From: Echinococcus granulosus
Taxonomy: Eukaryota > Platyhelminthes > Cestoda > Cyclophyllidea > Taeniidae
Assembly: GCF_000524195.1 (NCBI RefSeq)
Contig: NW_020170463.1
Location: 157,150-221,149, forward strand
Length of the DNA stretch: 64,000 bases
Reading direction: 5' to 3'
This document shows, one piece after another, positions 14,401 to 26,829 of this stretch. How positions within the stretch are numbered: the first letter of the stretch is position 1; each line of letters begins with the position of its first letter. A program made the translations under genes and the position numbers. The notes under the pieces are model-generated. The model was not told the origin of the DNA, made no database searches, and worked only from the letters and a program-made list of their open reading frames with translations.

Positions 14401-14659
14401 TAGGAAGCAAGACCTACAGCACAAGGTACATTACTGCTTGAAGGGCAGGTAAAACCATTAAAATCAGTAACCGAGGCTGCGCTGCCTGATAGACATCTAA
14501 ATTGAGTTGGTTGCCAAAAGCAAAGTGTGCCATTTCGGATGTTTGAAGGCTTACCCTCAAAGGTGGAGTTTGACTGATTGCTGGAATACTGGGTGACGGA
14601 AAGGAATTTGTGGTCCTTTCGACTTACCTTAGTAGTATGATTTGCTGCTAATATAAGGT

Positions 14660-15950
14660 GGCTTGACAGTTGAGAGCATTTGTCGTTGCACTGCGAGGCA
14701 TCAAATGGGTCTGCCTCAGTTTGTCAGTGCCCTCCCTACCAACTTTAAAGAGCTCCTCCCTCATTCGCATTTCCACATTAACAAATGTGCTGAATCAGTG
14801 AACACCAGTGCTGTGGCTACCACTGCGGAACGTCTCCAGCACCCTCTTACATGGCATGAGGAGGAGAAACAAAAGAAGGGAGTGTAGCTTTGGAACGTGC
14901 TACAAAAAATGCTCTAGGAATAACAATTTTACTTGCCTTGTGAAAGAATCAATCATTCCTCATGGGAAAGCTGAGCCCGTTAATATGCGCATCAAATGGA
15001 CGGGGAAAGAGGAGGCGGAGGCTACCAAGGAAGTGGATGTTATACAAATCACATTAACATGCAAAAAAACATAAAAGGATTATCCATTTCCTGTTCCTCA
15101 TTACCTCTTGTCAGTTGACGCACTTACAACAGTGTGTCACCAGTCATCAGTCTATTAAAGGAATAACTGGTGACTGACAGACCTGTGATGGGAAACGATT
15201 TCTTCAATGTAATACCCGTTAGGTCAACTATCTCATCTCTGGTTATCACCAAAGGATGCACTACTACTATTACTACCATCGTCACTACAACCGTGTGCGA
15301 CACCCTGCAGTCGGAATCGTCGGCTATCCATTAACCACGTGCTGCGATTGTCAAACAATTATGATTGACATCTATCTTATGAATATGATTCACGTCTTGC
15401 TTCCTCTTCTTCACCTGTCTCCCCTTCCCCCTCGTCTTTCTCCTCATCCCCTTCTTCTTTTCCATCATCATCTCCCTGCAAAATTGCCAAAGTCATTCTA
15501 TCCAATGACAGATTAAGCAGTTAGTGGAAGGAACATTTCTTTCTTATTTTGGCGAGCAACATGAAACATGACATCGCACCTAATAGTGCACATCACCACC
15601 ATAAAATTTTCCGTTGAGAAGGTTTATAGGTAGGGTGAGAGGAAGGAGAACATCATCCCATCCATATTCTCTCCTCAACCCCATCCCCGTCCTCCGTGTC
15701 CTCATTGATAATATTTTCCAAGTGATAATCACCAATTCCTGACATTGCTCCTTCCCTCAGACACATGCAATATAGATTAGACAGTCGGGAAATAAAAGTG
15801 CATACATGGAAACGGAGGTGACTAGAGCTAAGTTGTTTGTCTCCAGAGACAAAACAGGCTTACTCAAAAGTAGGACTTTAGCTGCAATCCTACGCCTTAG
15901 TGGAAAGAGATTAGCAGAAGTAATCCTGTTTCTTTCCACTGACTAAGACA
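14660..15950 (+). repeat. Interspersed repeat family R1, copy A
   Basis: This segment is alignable by eye with copies at 17.4-18.3 kb (inverted), 21.8-23.0 kb and 25.8-26.2 kb (inverted). Shared blocks include a GCTGTGGCTACC-like block near 14,812, followed by a GAGGAGGAG tract, then a GGAATCGTCGG block near 15,312 with a shared run ending GATATCTATCT/GACATCTATCT, a pyrimidine-rich tract, and a distal block around 15,720-15,830. Open frames inside it are not conserved between copies, so I treat it as a non-autonomous mobile repeat. Boundaries are approximate. No terminal inverted repeats or target-site duplications were established. Confidence 0.6.
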
Positions 15951-17389
15951 ACGTAAAAAGGTTCCTATCCTTAAATAATTTGCACTCTACTCCTAACACA
16001 GCCACGGGATTGGTCGTCAACTGCGATTAATCAAGTAATTCATTAAATAATCACTTTCGTTCAATGGTCAATTCAGGTCCCTTTTTCGTAAACTGGTTAA
16101 GTAAATCATGCTTTTTGTCGATTATAACGAAAAAAAGAGGCTAGAACCATCTTAAAAAAGACTCCAAAAGCCATAACAATAAAATAAATTCAACGACGCT
16201 TAACTTTTGTTTTACGTTTTACCAAACAGCCAAAAGCAATAAACTCACAAGTTTCCTTGCGTGCAAAGACCACAATTTGACGCAAGCTGCAACAAAGGCG
16301 CCTCTTGAATACTTGAATATATATGCTGCAATTTTTCGGTGAGGCCTTTAGAAACCTCAGTTCTGCCTTCCCTCGCCCCTAATGTGGCCCTGAAATCAGC
16401 CTTGTACTTGGCAGCCTCTTTTAAGCCTTTTTGATGCATTCGTTTCGGTTGTTCCTTAAAGCCTATTTTTTTATTCAATGGTAGGTACTTTGACTTGTTT
16501 GGATTGTCTGTCGCCTCAACCTCCGTGATGGTAAATAAAGTTCACATGACAAAATAAAACGTTAGTAGTGGAATAAACAGAACCGGTGTTTCTCTGAAAC
16601 ACAAAGATTGCCGAGATCGGATGCAATTATTTCCGTCCTTTCAAACTGATCTTATTCTTTAGATTATGCAGAATAAATTTGCCGTTAAATGTGTAAAAAC
16701 CCCAACGTAGAAGGGACTCTTTGGATGTAGAAAATTCCCACCATTAAAAAAAGAATGTTCACTGACTTTAAAAAAAGGAATTCAAATACGGCTAGATGGA
16801 CTGGTGAAATTCGCATGCATGACCCTCATTTTTTTGCGGTGGCACAGCGATGGACGGTAACTTTTGAGGTAAAAGTTCGTGCACATTTATGCATTCTATA
16901 TTTGCCTATAAAATAGACTGAACCCATTAAACGGCTTTGAAGAGACCACGCACTTATGATTTTGAATGACTCTGTCTGTGGAAGCCATCATAAAGTGCTT
17001 CTCCTTCGCAGATTTATCCCCACAGATGTGGACAGTCCTAAAACCGCATGCATATTAAATCATAAGACTTCCCTTTTATGAAAATGATGGAGGTTACTCC
17101 TTACCATCCCTTTTCAGCTGGGCGCAAGTATGTTGAGAGATCCACTTCTTGTAAACAATGCCGTCAGCAGAAACACTCCTGTTTTCCAAATGTCGACGCT
17201 GGTTTGCATACCTTCGCGGCATTACCATCGGATACCAAGCAAAGGTGACAAAGGAGAGAGTGTCATTCATTTAAAAAATATCTTTGGAAGAATACGGAGG
17301 ACGAGGAGGGAACCTCTATTAGGCACTGTTCTCCTCTCTTCATCCTACAGTCCAAACCTCATCAGTAGGCTATAGAGTGACGATGTCAT
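15951..17389. other. Intergenic, nothing recognised
   Basis: No coding exon, RNA gene or repeat copy is recognisable. A lysine-rich minus-strand frame at 16,245-16,478 starts at TTG and has no similarity I can name. Confidence 0.5.
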
Positions 17390-18255
17390 GGGTCATTTTG
17401 CTTGCCGCAATAAGAAGAGGATGATCCCTCCAATGATTTCTTGATTGACTGCTTGAATTTTGCCTATTCCAAGGGAGAAGTTGGTGACGAAGGAGAAGAA
17501 GAAGAAAGAGAGGAGAAAGAGGAAGAGAGGCCAGGTGCGGAAGGGCAATTGGGAGGCGAATTGCATTGAGTAGGTAGATGTCAGAAGTGGTCGATGCGTA
17601 GCAGACAATTTTATAGTTGTTGTAGTGGACGTATTAGTGGCACTGGGGCGTTTGTTGATCCGCGGAGCATCTCAATACAGAAGTCATTTCCCAACACAGA
17701 TTGGTGAACCCCCCCTTTCAAGCAGTTGTTCGTTAAACAGACCGAAGATGGGTGGCACACATTCATGGATGCGCCAACGAAGAAGTAGGGAGTGACAGAT
17801 TGCAAATTGTCAGCGTGTAGAATTCATTTGCGAGTTGGCTTCTTATGCGATGTGCGTGTCAACTAGTTATTTCATCACTCGTCTTAAATATTACTAGACG
17901 TGGTTCTTTACACGTTCACCTCCACGTACTTGTACTCGTATCCGTGCTGCCATGAGCCTCGACATTCCCCTGAAGAACACTGAAGTCGCTCACGAGGTGA
18001 CGCCTCTAACCCTGAGTGATTTTTTAGCAGATTAGGGTTTCGGAAAACACTTTGGTGTAACATGCTCTGCTATCACTACTCCGCCTCTTCCGCCTCAACC
18101 TCGTTACGCCAAGTGAGAGGGTGTGCGAGACATTCCAAAGCGGTAGCCACAGCTCTAGAACCGAGATCAACTGCATTGGATCCACCCACTTATTGATGAA
18201 GGGATTGAAACCATGGATGAATTGATAGAGAGTACAATGTTGAGTATTGCCCAAC
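17390..18255 (-). repeat. Interspersed repeat family R1, copy B (inverted)
   Basis: The reverse complement of this segment matches copy A and copy C. The GCTGTGGCTACCGCTTTGG block lies near 18,130-18,155, and the GACATCTACCTACTCAATGC block followed by a long TCTTCCTC pyrimidine tract lies near 17,470-17,585. A stretch of ATTGCGGCAAGCAAAATG ends it near 17,395. The purine-rich strand shown here is the reverse of the pyrimidine tract in copies A and C. Boundaries are approximate. Confidence 0.6.
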
Positions 18256-21200
18256 CAACAGTCTAATTGCGTCTATTTGATGCTCCAAAATGCATTAACA
18301 AGCATTTTACTAGTCCTTGTGTGCGATAACAATTCATTTTGCCCAGCTACACTGAGATGAGTCTACCCTTTTCTGGTCATCTGATAAAGAAAGTAAAAAG
18401 TGATTTCCAGATTTCTTATTCACATTTTTCGCAAATGTTTTTTTGCCCTAAAAAATCCCATCAGTAGGGCCGAATGCAATCCCTACAACTCCTAATCTTC
18501 AAACCAAATTAAAACGATTTTTAGGAAATCCCTGCTTATTTTCTTATAAATCCCCTTTCATAATTTATTCTTCAAAATGCTTGTTTATTTCACTACCTAT
18601 CTTTTCTTTCGTGTCGTTTAAACAGGAGTCTCATTCTACAGTCTTTTGGTCGTTTTGATTCTAATAGAGAAATGAGCAAATGTTAACTTCAAAATTTTAG
18701 TGTCCACTTGATGAAATACAACGTTTTGAAAGCTCCCGCTGATGTTACCCTGTCAAGGGAAGTGTACAAGCAACTGAATAAACAGGAACGAGTTTAAACA
18801 GGTACCTCACACTTTCGCATTATAAGATCCAAACAAGCTGGAACTCGCTTTCACTTTGGGCAATCACCATCCAGTGCAACGAAATCATATTTTATGTAAC
18901 TTTTTAAAAGTGGTCCAAATTTATTTTTCACAATTTTAATGATAGCTGAGACCTTTTTAAGGCAAAAAACTGACACTTTACGAAATTTGGCTGCCATACA
19001 GAAAGGAAGTGCCTTACACACTGTATCCGGTTGTGTTAAGTCCTCTCGGTTGGAGCGTGGGCGCGGAGGTGTGGACTGTTTACGCTAGAAACCGTTGTCC
19101 TAATGGATTAGTCTGTGCTCGGATGAAATACATTTGCATCAGCCCCTCAATTCAGAGCTTTGTGTAATTTCTTTCTACTATTTTAACAACTATTTTGGGT
19201 CCACTGGAGCCACAACGCCGGGTGGAATGATCAGCAGATTGGGAAATCTTCTCTGTATAGAAGGAAATATATGAGCGAATTTCCTGTTTGTTTTAATGAG
19301 TCCCCCTTTCTGCCAACTTAAATGGGATTTACTTGTGATCATAAGCAAGTGTTTAAGGCCCCTCACGCTGGTGCCCTCGCTGATCTTTAAGGCTGTTTGT
19401 TAGCATAAATTATAGAAAAACACTGTCAAAGTACTTGGCTGACTGTTCATAAAGCACACTCACTCTTCCGTGTTGTGATGGTATGTGTACGAGCGGGTTG
19501 AGGCATGCAGTACTGGCGACCTCGGAAATATAAACAGTGGCAACTTTCCCACTCCCATGAGTCATGCGTCAAGGTGGGCGGGGAGGTGACGGAGGGTTAG
19601 GGGAGGCATAATTCTGAGTGAAGAATCCAAGCCATAAAAGGTGTTTTGGTGTATTCGTTCATTTATTCATTCATTCAAATAGAGTAAGTGGGAATTTGTA
19701 AATGGAGCATCAAAACCCTCAAGGTGATAGCTGTCAAAATCCTATCCACTAATGTTTGGCTTATAAATAGGCCCCCGGAGTTGATTGACTATGCAAAGTG
19801 ACATATTAGATTTGGAACCAGAGGTTTAATCTAATCAAAAGGTCCTATGAAACCGATGTTTGTGCACATTTACCCTCTATTTACACACTATAAGTGTTTG
19901 TTTACAATTGCTTTTGTAGCCCCGATGTGTGGTGATGCTAAAGACACGCCCCTTACACACTCTTTTGAAAACAATTTGCTGAATGGGCCTTTCAGGCTCA
20001 AGGATTAGATGGCCATCTTGGCATTGATGACTTCTTTAGGGCTGACGAGGTGTTCTACACTGGTGGCCGTGGTAATAGAACCCAATGCAAGTGAACATCA
20101 ACCCCGACTTTGTTTGCTTAGCTTATTTTAATGGAGTCGCATGACATAGGACCTGTCAAAGTCGCCTTAACTTTCCTAACCTCAAATCCTTCATAGCAGT
20201 GGCTGATAATGAGCCAAGCAGCTTACCTTTCTCCCATGATATCAGCGAGTTTTTCACCATAATATAGAGATTAAAAAGACTTTCTTTCTCCTGTTGCTTT
20301 TAGACCAATGTTCATCCAGAAAGTCGTTAAGGTATGAAGTTCATTTGATGTAGAAAATTTTCTAGCTATTCGCACAACTTTCCAAACGCATCCATCAACA
20401 TTTAAACAATGATGCAACAAGGATTCCTTCGTCGCTTTCGTCTTGCGGTTAATGACGGTTTAAAGGGAGACCCACGATAGCCAAAACAGAAGACGTTACC
20501 GATTAACTTAATTTATAAGAGACTTCAATAAGACCAAGCTGGGGAAGTAGTTCCCTCGTCAGTCATGGCATAACCAGCTTGGTTGATCCTATCGAGGACA
20601 CCACCCCAGAGGCTAGCACCTCCGTATCAAAGGGTAATCTTGGCCGAGGAATGATTCCTCAAACATCTAGCAGCGTGACATTTGGGACCCCAAATGTCCT
20701 TGAGCTTTCTCCCTTTTCGGCTTTATAGACTTGATGTACTTTTTTCCACCTTTTTTTAATGCCAGATCCACAAACTACAACATTTCATTAACACATACCA
20801 AAATTTATCGCTAAATGTACTTGCTAATTTGGTTAATTTATCAACTTTTATATCTCTAGTAAAACACAACTGCCACTAAAAGCTTAAAGTGTGCCCAGTT
20901 TATTCTGACGGTGAAGCAACTCAACTAAAGGTAATGTTTCCTTGACATCTACGGTTGACACAATGAAGTCATTGGAAGAAAAAAGTGCACCCGACTTAGT
21001 TAGGATGTGGAAGCACCTTTCTGGTGTGAATTGTGAGAATCAGTATTTCCAGGTGTGGCATTCTTGCGGTTTCCGTTAGGGTAGACTAGGTTCAATGTGG
21101 AATGCTAAATTTTGCTTGACAGTCTGTCATACAAATGCCTCCTCCCATTGTCCACTGACCACACTTGCGTGCGCCTTTTACTTCAGCCCCCAACTCTACT

Positions 21201-21819
21201 GCATTGTCCAAAATTACGCAAAAGTAAGGCGAATTGGACGCAAATGTCAAACTGTATTATCTTTAGGCTATTGAGTTTTGCAAGATCACGAAGAGCTTCT
21301 CGCCTATTTTTAGGCCTGCCAAAGAGATAAAACGTTGAATTTTTGCAGAAGTGATACCATTTACCTAGAGGCTGAAGTCTTCACGGCTACCGTCCCAAGA
21401 CAGCAGTCGTATAAAGTGGAAGAAGGGTGTTGGATAGCGGAGCACAAAGTTGAAAAGTGAAGGATACAGTTCGGGGTGAGTAGTAGAATTTCTTCGGATT
21501 TGTGTGTTAAATAAATTACATCAAAATCGTGTATCACAAAAAATGGAGAATTAAGCAATGGGGATTTGCTTAAACAGGCAAGGAAGCATCCAAATTCATG
21601 TTCATTCATCTTAAAGGAAAAAGCCTTTTTGCTTCTTGTAAACTTCAATGTAATGCTTACGACTATATATACCTTGTAAAGAATAGATAGTCATGAATCT
21701 GGCTGTTAGTTTGGTATTCACTTTAGCACTCTACTAAATCGTCCTTTATGTTCAGTCGCCACATCATCGAATATGCCACTCCAAAAAAGCCCGGTGATAT
21801 GGAACTCGTTTTTACTTGT
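18256..21819. other. Intergenic, with structured DNA and microsatellite
   Basis: No coding exon is recognised. A short ATTC tetranucleotide microsatellite lies at about 19,653-19,676, and a G-rich patch lies at about 19,572-19,606. A cluster of inverted repeats at 20,533-20,698 is listed separately. An ATTTGCAT octamer, the core recognised by POU-class factors, occurs near 19,130. Confidence 0.5.
20533..20698. repeat. Cluster of three perfect inverted repeats
   Basis: Within 166 bp there are three perfect or near-perfect hairpin units. The first has ACCAAGCTGG at 20,533-20,542 and its complement CCAGCTTGGT at 20,574-20,583, enclosing an inner GGGAA/TTCCC stem. The second is GAGGAAT-G-ATTCCTC at 20,646-20,660. 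The third is GACATTTGGG-AC-CCCAAATGTC at 20,677-20,698. It is not a tRNA or a snRNA that I recognise, and no protein gene flanks it. A structured non-coding RNA or a mobile-element terminus are the main alternatives. Confidence 0.5.
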
Positions 21820-22960
21820 TTCAGGAACAGAGTTTAATTTATTGCTGGAACTGTGGCTACCGGTTTGTGACCGTCCCCCATGGAACAAGGAGGAGGTATG
21901 TTAGTCGAATGCCGTAAACGGACGTGTCACACATGAAGCAATCTATCAAATAGGATTCCACCGATGAATTACTCAAGGATAGACGCGTCATCTTGTGGAC
22001 GACCCCATCATTTTTCACAGGAATGCGAAAGATCGTGGTAGCACAAATAAGTGTCCTAATAAGTGGAGGTAAACGTGTGAAGAGCCACCTCTAGTGATGT
22101 TTGGAATAAGTGGATGACAAGCACATCAAGTGGGAGGGGAAAGTGGAGGGGAAACTATCACGCATAAGCAGAAGCCTACAAAGTGCAGGGACCATCCATT
22201 TCACATGCCTCACTACTCCTTTTGTCAGTTTGTTGGACGAACAACTGACTGAATGTATGACTGGTTGATTGACTATTCTATGGTGGAAAATTACTATGGT
22301 ATTGTATGGCTAGTTTGGCCAGCGAGCATCACTTTTTATCATTGCTCGTGTGTATGGGTTGCACAGCAGATGGAATCGTCGGTCAGGCATTGACCACTTA
22401 CTGCGAAGGCCAAACAATTAAGGATGATATCTATCTACTTAGTAGGATTCAAGTCTCACTTCCTCTTCGGCATCTTCATTTTTTCCTTGTCATCTATCTC
22501 CTCCTCCTCTGCTTCATTCAAATCTTAACCATCTTCTCCCTGCGAAGCAACTGGAATCAACTATCCAATCAAATGACTGATCAAGCAGTGAGTGGAAGGG
22601 ATGTCATTTTCCCATTGCGGCAAACAACACCACACACAAAACCACACTAGCATAAAACCTACCAGTGGGAACAGGTACGAGGTAAAGTTAGAGGGAGGAG
22701 AACACCGGGTTATCTTTGTTCTCCTCTCGTCTTTGTCATCCTCCATTTACTTCTGATGATATTTTCCAAGTGATTAGTATCATTTCCTTTGTCAACTTTG
22801 AATGGCATTCTATGGGAATGTGATGAATGCATACTAAGTAGAATAGGCATTTAGGGAAACACAGGTGCCATAATGCAAACGGAGGTAGCAAGGGCTAATA
22901 CCTCTTCTTTATTTTCTTCTGCTAACAAGGCACGTTTTGCAGGAAGTAAAACTCCCATCA
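21820..22960 (+). repeat. Interspersed repeat family R1, copy C
   Basis: This is the best-preserved direct copy relative to copy D in its 5' half: GATTCCACCGATGAATTAC, a CAAGGATAG block and a GACGACCCC block near 21,955-22,006. In its 3' half it matches copy A: GGAATCGTCGGTCAGGC near 22,372, then a GATATCTATCT block and a pyrimidine-rich tract, then a distal block at 22,755-22,900. A 114-codon open frame (22,306-22,650) is confined to this copy and is not conserved in A or B. I therefore do not annotate it as a gene. Confidence 0.6.
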
Positions 22961-25769
22961 AGCTTGTGCTTCGCTGAATAGATAATAGGGAGTAACTTGG
23001 ACCACTTCCATAAATAAGGAAGCCTTCCGCTATTTCATGTATGCGGTGTCAGAACCGAATACACTTGTTTAATGCCATAATTCACTACCGTAAAGATAAG
23101 TCCGAAATTTTTTTATGGACTATGGGGTTGTACTTTAAGACTGCCTCTTCAGACAGAGATATTAAAATCCAAAGTACGTGTTCCCTTCAAAATAGTTTAA
23201 TTGGTTTATCTGGTTTACAGACGACGCATGTCTGTTTTGATGTTGCCTTGGCAACACCATAAACATCCCATCTTTGCCTTAATTTTTGTAGTTCACCTGA
23301 TGTACTTCAACAATGCCAAGTCAGAATCACTAACAGATTGGTTGTTTGATTGATAGCACATGCAGATTCTGGAAGGGAAATGACCTCCCTACCCCGGAAA
23401 CTTATTTTTTAGTTAATCCCTGACCGAAAACACCCCCTTATTAATTTAACTTCCGCATTATTCGGCTTCCAACTGTCACATGCCATTGTCATTATGTATT
23501 TCACATGTGCAAAGGTGGTAGCGGGTATGACAATCCCTAACCTACATTTCTTGCTGTTTCAGGACTTACCAAATCGTAGAGTCTTCGTTGTTTCCCTCAT
23601 CGGTCTCTGTTGTTAAGTCCTTCAATTGGTAATGCTGATTTGTGAATGAAATGCAGATTTGTAAATAGGGACGGGTAGTTGCAACGGAGAATTAAGATAT
23701 GTAGTCTCCCCTGGGAGAGCGAACCTCGTTTCGATGGACGGCTGTGATCTCGGTAGATCCAGCAAAACAAACATTCCCCCTCCTCCAGGTAGACACCATC
23801 CAGAACCTTATAACAACCGATGAAGTCTCATATTGCAAATACGCCTTTTCCAAAGGTTGTAAACTCGAGATACCATCAGCGCCTTGGCAGGTTTACACAA
23901 AGACAGTGATGTCAGGAGCAGTCAGGTTTCACAAAGAATGACAAAAGTTTAACATTGCAGTTGGTAGGGCGCCCAAATCCCCACCAGATTTTATCTGTAT
24001 AATCCACCAAAACAGTGCGCGTTTAAATGTGCAATTCAGTGCCAACAGGACTTGATGGAAAAGCTTCAAGTGTTTTGCCAGATAAATGTGTGAAGCCAAC
24101 TGGAGAAATTATCAATATGGAGATAAGCTGGGATGGAAAATCAGTTAATCTGCTTCATTGGGGTTTATACGGACCCTACTTCAAAAACCAACTGCCATAG
24201 TGCGGGGATGAGTTTAGCTAGTAGCCTCAAATCGTATTACACCACTTCTAAATCACAGTGGTTTTGTCTTTCATTTTCTATCCCCCTTTGAAGTATATTT
24301 AATGGTTTAACCTCCGTTTAGACGATTTTTAAAGAATTTCTATCCCAAGACTTGCTTTGATGATTGAGACGTCATACTTTAGAGTAAATGGCTTAACAAT
24401 AGCCACAGTGTATGGTCAGTAGCGTCTACACAAGTTTATTAGTCGTATGTTTCAGAAAATAAAGATATTTAAGACGAAGTAAATAGCAGTTGGCTCACCA
24501 TAATTTGGTATCTTTCAAAGCGCTTAGCGTGGAGGCGTGAGGTCGGGAAAATCCCACGACCTCGCTAAAATATAATCACCTGAGTGAGTAAAAAGTAGGT
24601 ATATATATATATATATTCAATAACATTTCGGCAAGGACAGAAATTTCGTGTGTGGGACTGCCTAGATTTTAACGAACTATAAATTCTGGCCAGACTGCCC
24701 CAGCAGTATGTACTATAAGGCCCGAAAACCTTCCTCGCTCTTACTGCTAATTTCCAACTTTAAACCTATTTACTACATTTGTGCAGTATTCTCGTGAATT
24801 GACGCGCGATATGATTTGCGACAAAGAAACTTTTTTACCTCTGATTAGGGTTTTTCTTCTCAAACGAACGAACGTGTAAATCATAAATTTTCTATCATAA
24901 AATACTTATTTTCAATCAGTAGTATCTCCGTCTTCCCCAAATCACCGCTAGTTTCAAAAAAAATAGCACTTTACTTTTAAAATTTGAAAGTAAACTTTTT
25001 AACTTAGGGGTTGCTGCCAACTTTTATGCTGATAGCGCCAAATTTTACAGTCACTCTGGCTCCTCTAAAGTTGGGGGCAACATCTTGAGTACCAGGGATA
25101 CAATAAATTATTCATACTTAATTCAATGTCATGAGACGGAAATGTTACCGCTGGGGAATTCAAGTGATAAAATATTTAATCTAAGGTACTGCTTCATTGG
25201 GGGTTGAGCACTACGGGGATATCCATTATGGATGCTAATAAACACATTTGGACCAAAATCTTTTAAGACCTTAGAACCGGTTGAGGTGTGCCAAATATCC
25301 TACTTGTGTAGCCTATAATTTGCCAGCTATTACCATGAACTGCTATATAGTTTTCATTTTTTCTTTTGTAGTCCCAAATTTTATTTCTTCAAGTAATGTG
25401 ATAAGTGTATAATTCGGATTAAGTGACAGCACAAGTTTTTCCTGTGATATTCTTCGGTGGAGAAGTTGAAAAACTGTCTGGAAGCTCCTCTTAAGGAGGC
25501 TCAAACAGACCTTAAACTTTACTTTTGGGCGTTGTGTTTTGTCCCATTTTTTGCACTACTGTCAGGTCTACCTTGCAGGCACTCAGAGGCTCACCACCAC
25601 CATGGAGAGAAATATTTCCATGGGAATGTGGAGGAATGAGAAGCAGTAGGTATTACGGTGACGATATGCAACATTAGGTTCGCCGTCTAGAGTAGCGTTG
25701 CTTTTTACAATGAAAAGCGAACCTATATTTCAAAGGCTGACTGGTTATGCCTGGCTTTCATAAGTGTGG
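22961..25769. other. Intergenic, nothing recognised
   Basis: No recognisable gene. An (AT)8 microsatellite lies at 24,601-24,616. Short open frames on the plus strand (for example 23,744-23,941 and 25,457-25,639) have no similarity I can name. Confidence 0.5.
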
Positions 25770-26210
25770 GCTTCTACTTTCCTTTCTCGCTTGATGAGCG
25801 TGTCGACTAGTTGTTTCGCCATTTATTTCAAACCTCACCGGAGGTGATTCCTCACACGCCCACGTCCATGTCTTTGGTCACGTATTAACGCTCTCTTGAA
25901 TGACGGGGTCGTCTACAAGGTGATGCGCCTATCCTTGAACGATTCATCAGTGGAATCACACTTTATGGAATATTTCAGTGTAGCGCCCTGCCATCACATT
26001 CTTCTCTTGCTCCTCCTCGTCATGTCGTGCAAGATTTTGAACCAAGTCAGTCTCAGCTTGTCAAGCATACTGTCTCGATGCTCACGCATCAGGTTCTTCG
26101 GAATATCCCATTCGACTGTATGACGATTGAAAATGAGCGAGTTGGTAGAGAGTCCATTGTGGACCACTAAACCGACAGACGGACATACGTCAACCCACGC
26201 TTTGTAACAA
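25770..26210 (-). repeat. Interspersed repeat family R1, copy D (inverted, 5' part)
   Basis: The reverse complement matches the 5' half of copy C closely, for example the GATGAATCGTTCAAGGATAGG and GACGACCCC blocks near 25,905-25,955, and a GTGGGCGTGTGAGGAATCACC block near 25,845. It also matches the same part of copy B. The 3' half with the pyrimidine tract was not found next to it, so this copy appears truncated. Confidence 0.55.
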
Positions 26211-26829
26211 TGAATGCAAACAATGGCAAGCATTCCGGTACTCTCTATGGCTTACCTTAAGGACAGGGAATGAACTCCATAGCAGACACAAACATTTTTT
26301 GATCGGCCGGTGCATACGTTTACCCGGTTCTTACCCAAAACTGAGTTTACTTTGTCTCAACAATTGTCAATTGTCAACAAATGGCACCTTTTTCACCACA
26401 ATCGACCTGCATGCCTTTTCACTTTTTTAATGATTTTTTAAAGCCTATTTTACAATTGAAACAAATTAACGCCAATGAGATTGGTAAGATTTTATGTACA
26501 CCTTGATTTCTTCTATGCACAAATACATTTGTGATTTTTCGATGGAAGTTGCAAATGGGAGTGATGTTTGCAATTTAGATAGGCATTATATTGTAGTAAA
26601 CGCAGCCAAATCTGGGTTTCGTGCTCAACCTACAAGGCTAAAATCTTGTATTAGGTGTTGCCACGAGCAAGCCCCCTGGATTCGACTGGGAGAGGGTTGG
26701 GCCTTTTTGGGGGGTTTTAAGCACTTGATGTAACATTTACCTATTGCAGTGAGAGTAAAGTGGAACCATATTTTATTGGTAGTATGTCTCTGGTGTGAAT
26801 AGGTCTACTTTTTCAAACTTTGCTTGAAT

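Larger units (their letters stand above)
1..14659. other. Long intergenic region, no gene supported
   Basis: I find no exon here with recognisable protein similarity. Open frames of 60-140 codons occur on both strands, but most start at GTG or TTG, overlap antisense frames, and show no domain. AT-rich stretches are broken by short GC-richer patches, for example around 11.25-11.6 kb. Small regulatory-looking motifs and inverted repeats inside it are listed separately. It could be the distal regulatory territory or a large intron of a gene outside the window; the sequence does not decide this. Confidence 0.55.

Noticed and set aside
22306..22650. 114-codon frame with hydrophobic segments as a membrane protein
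   Set aside because: It lies within repeat copy C. The corresponding parts of copies A and B do not keep the frame, and the hydrophobicity comes from a CTCCTC tract.
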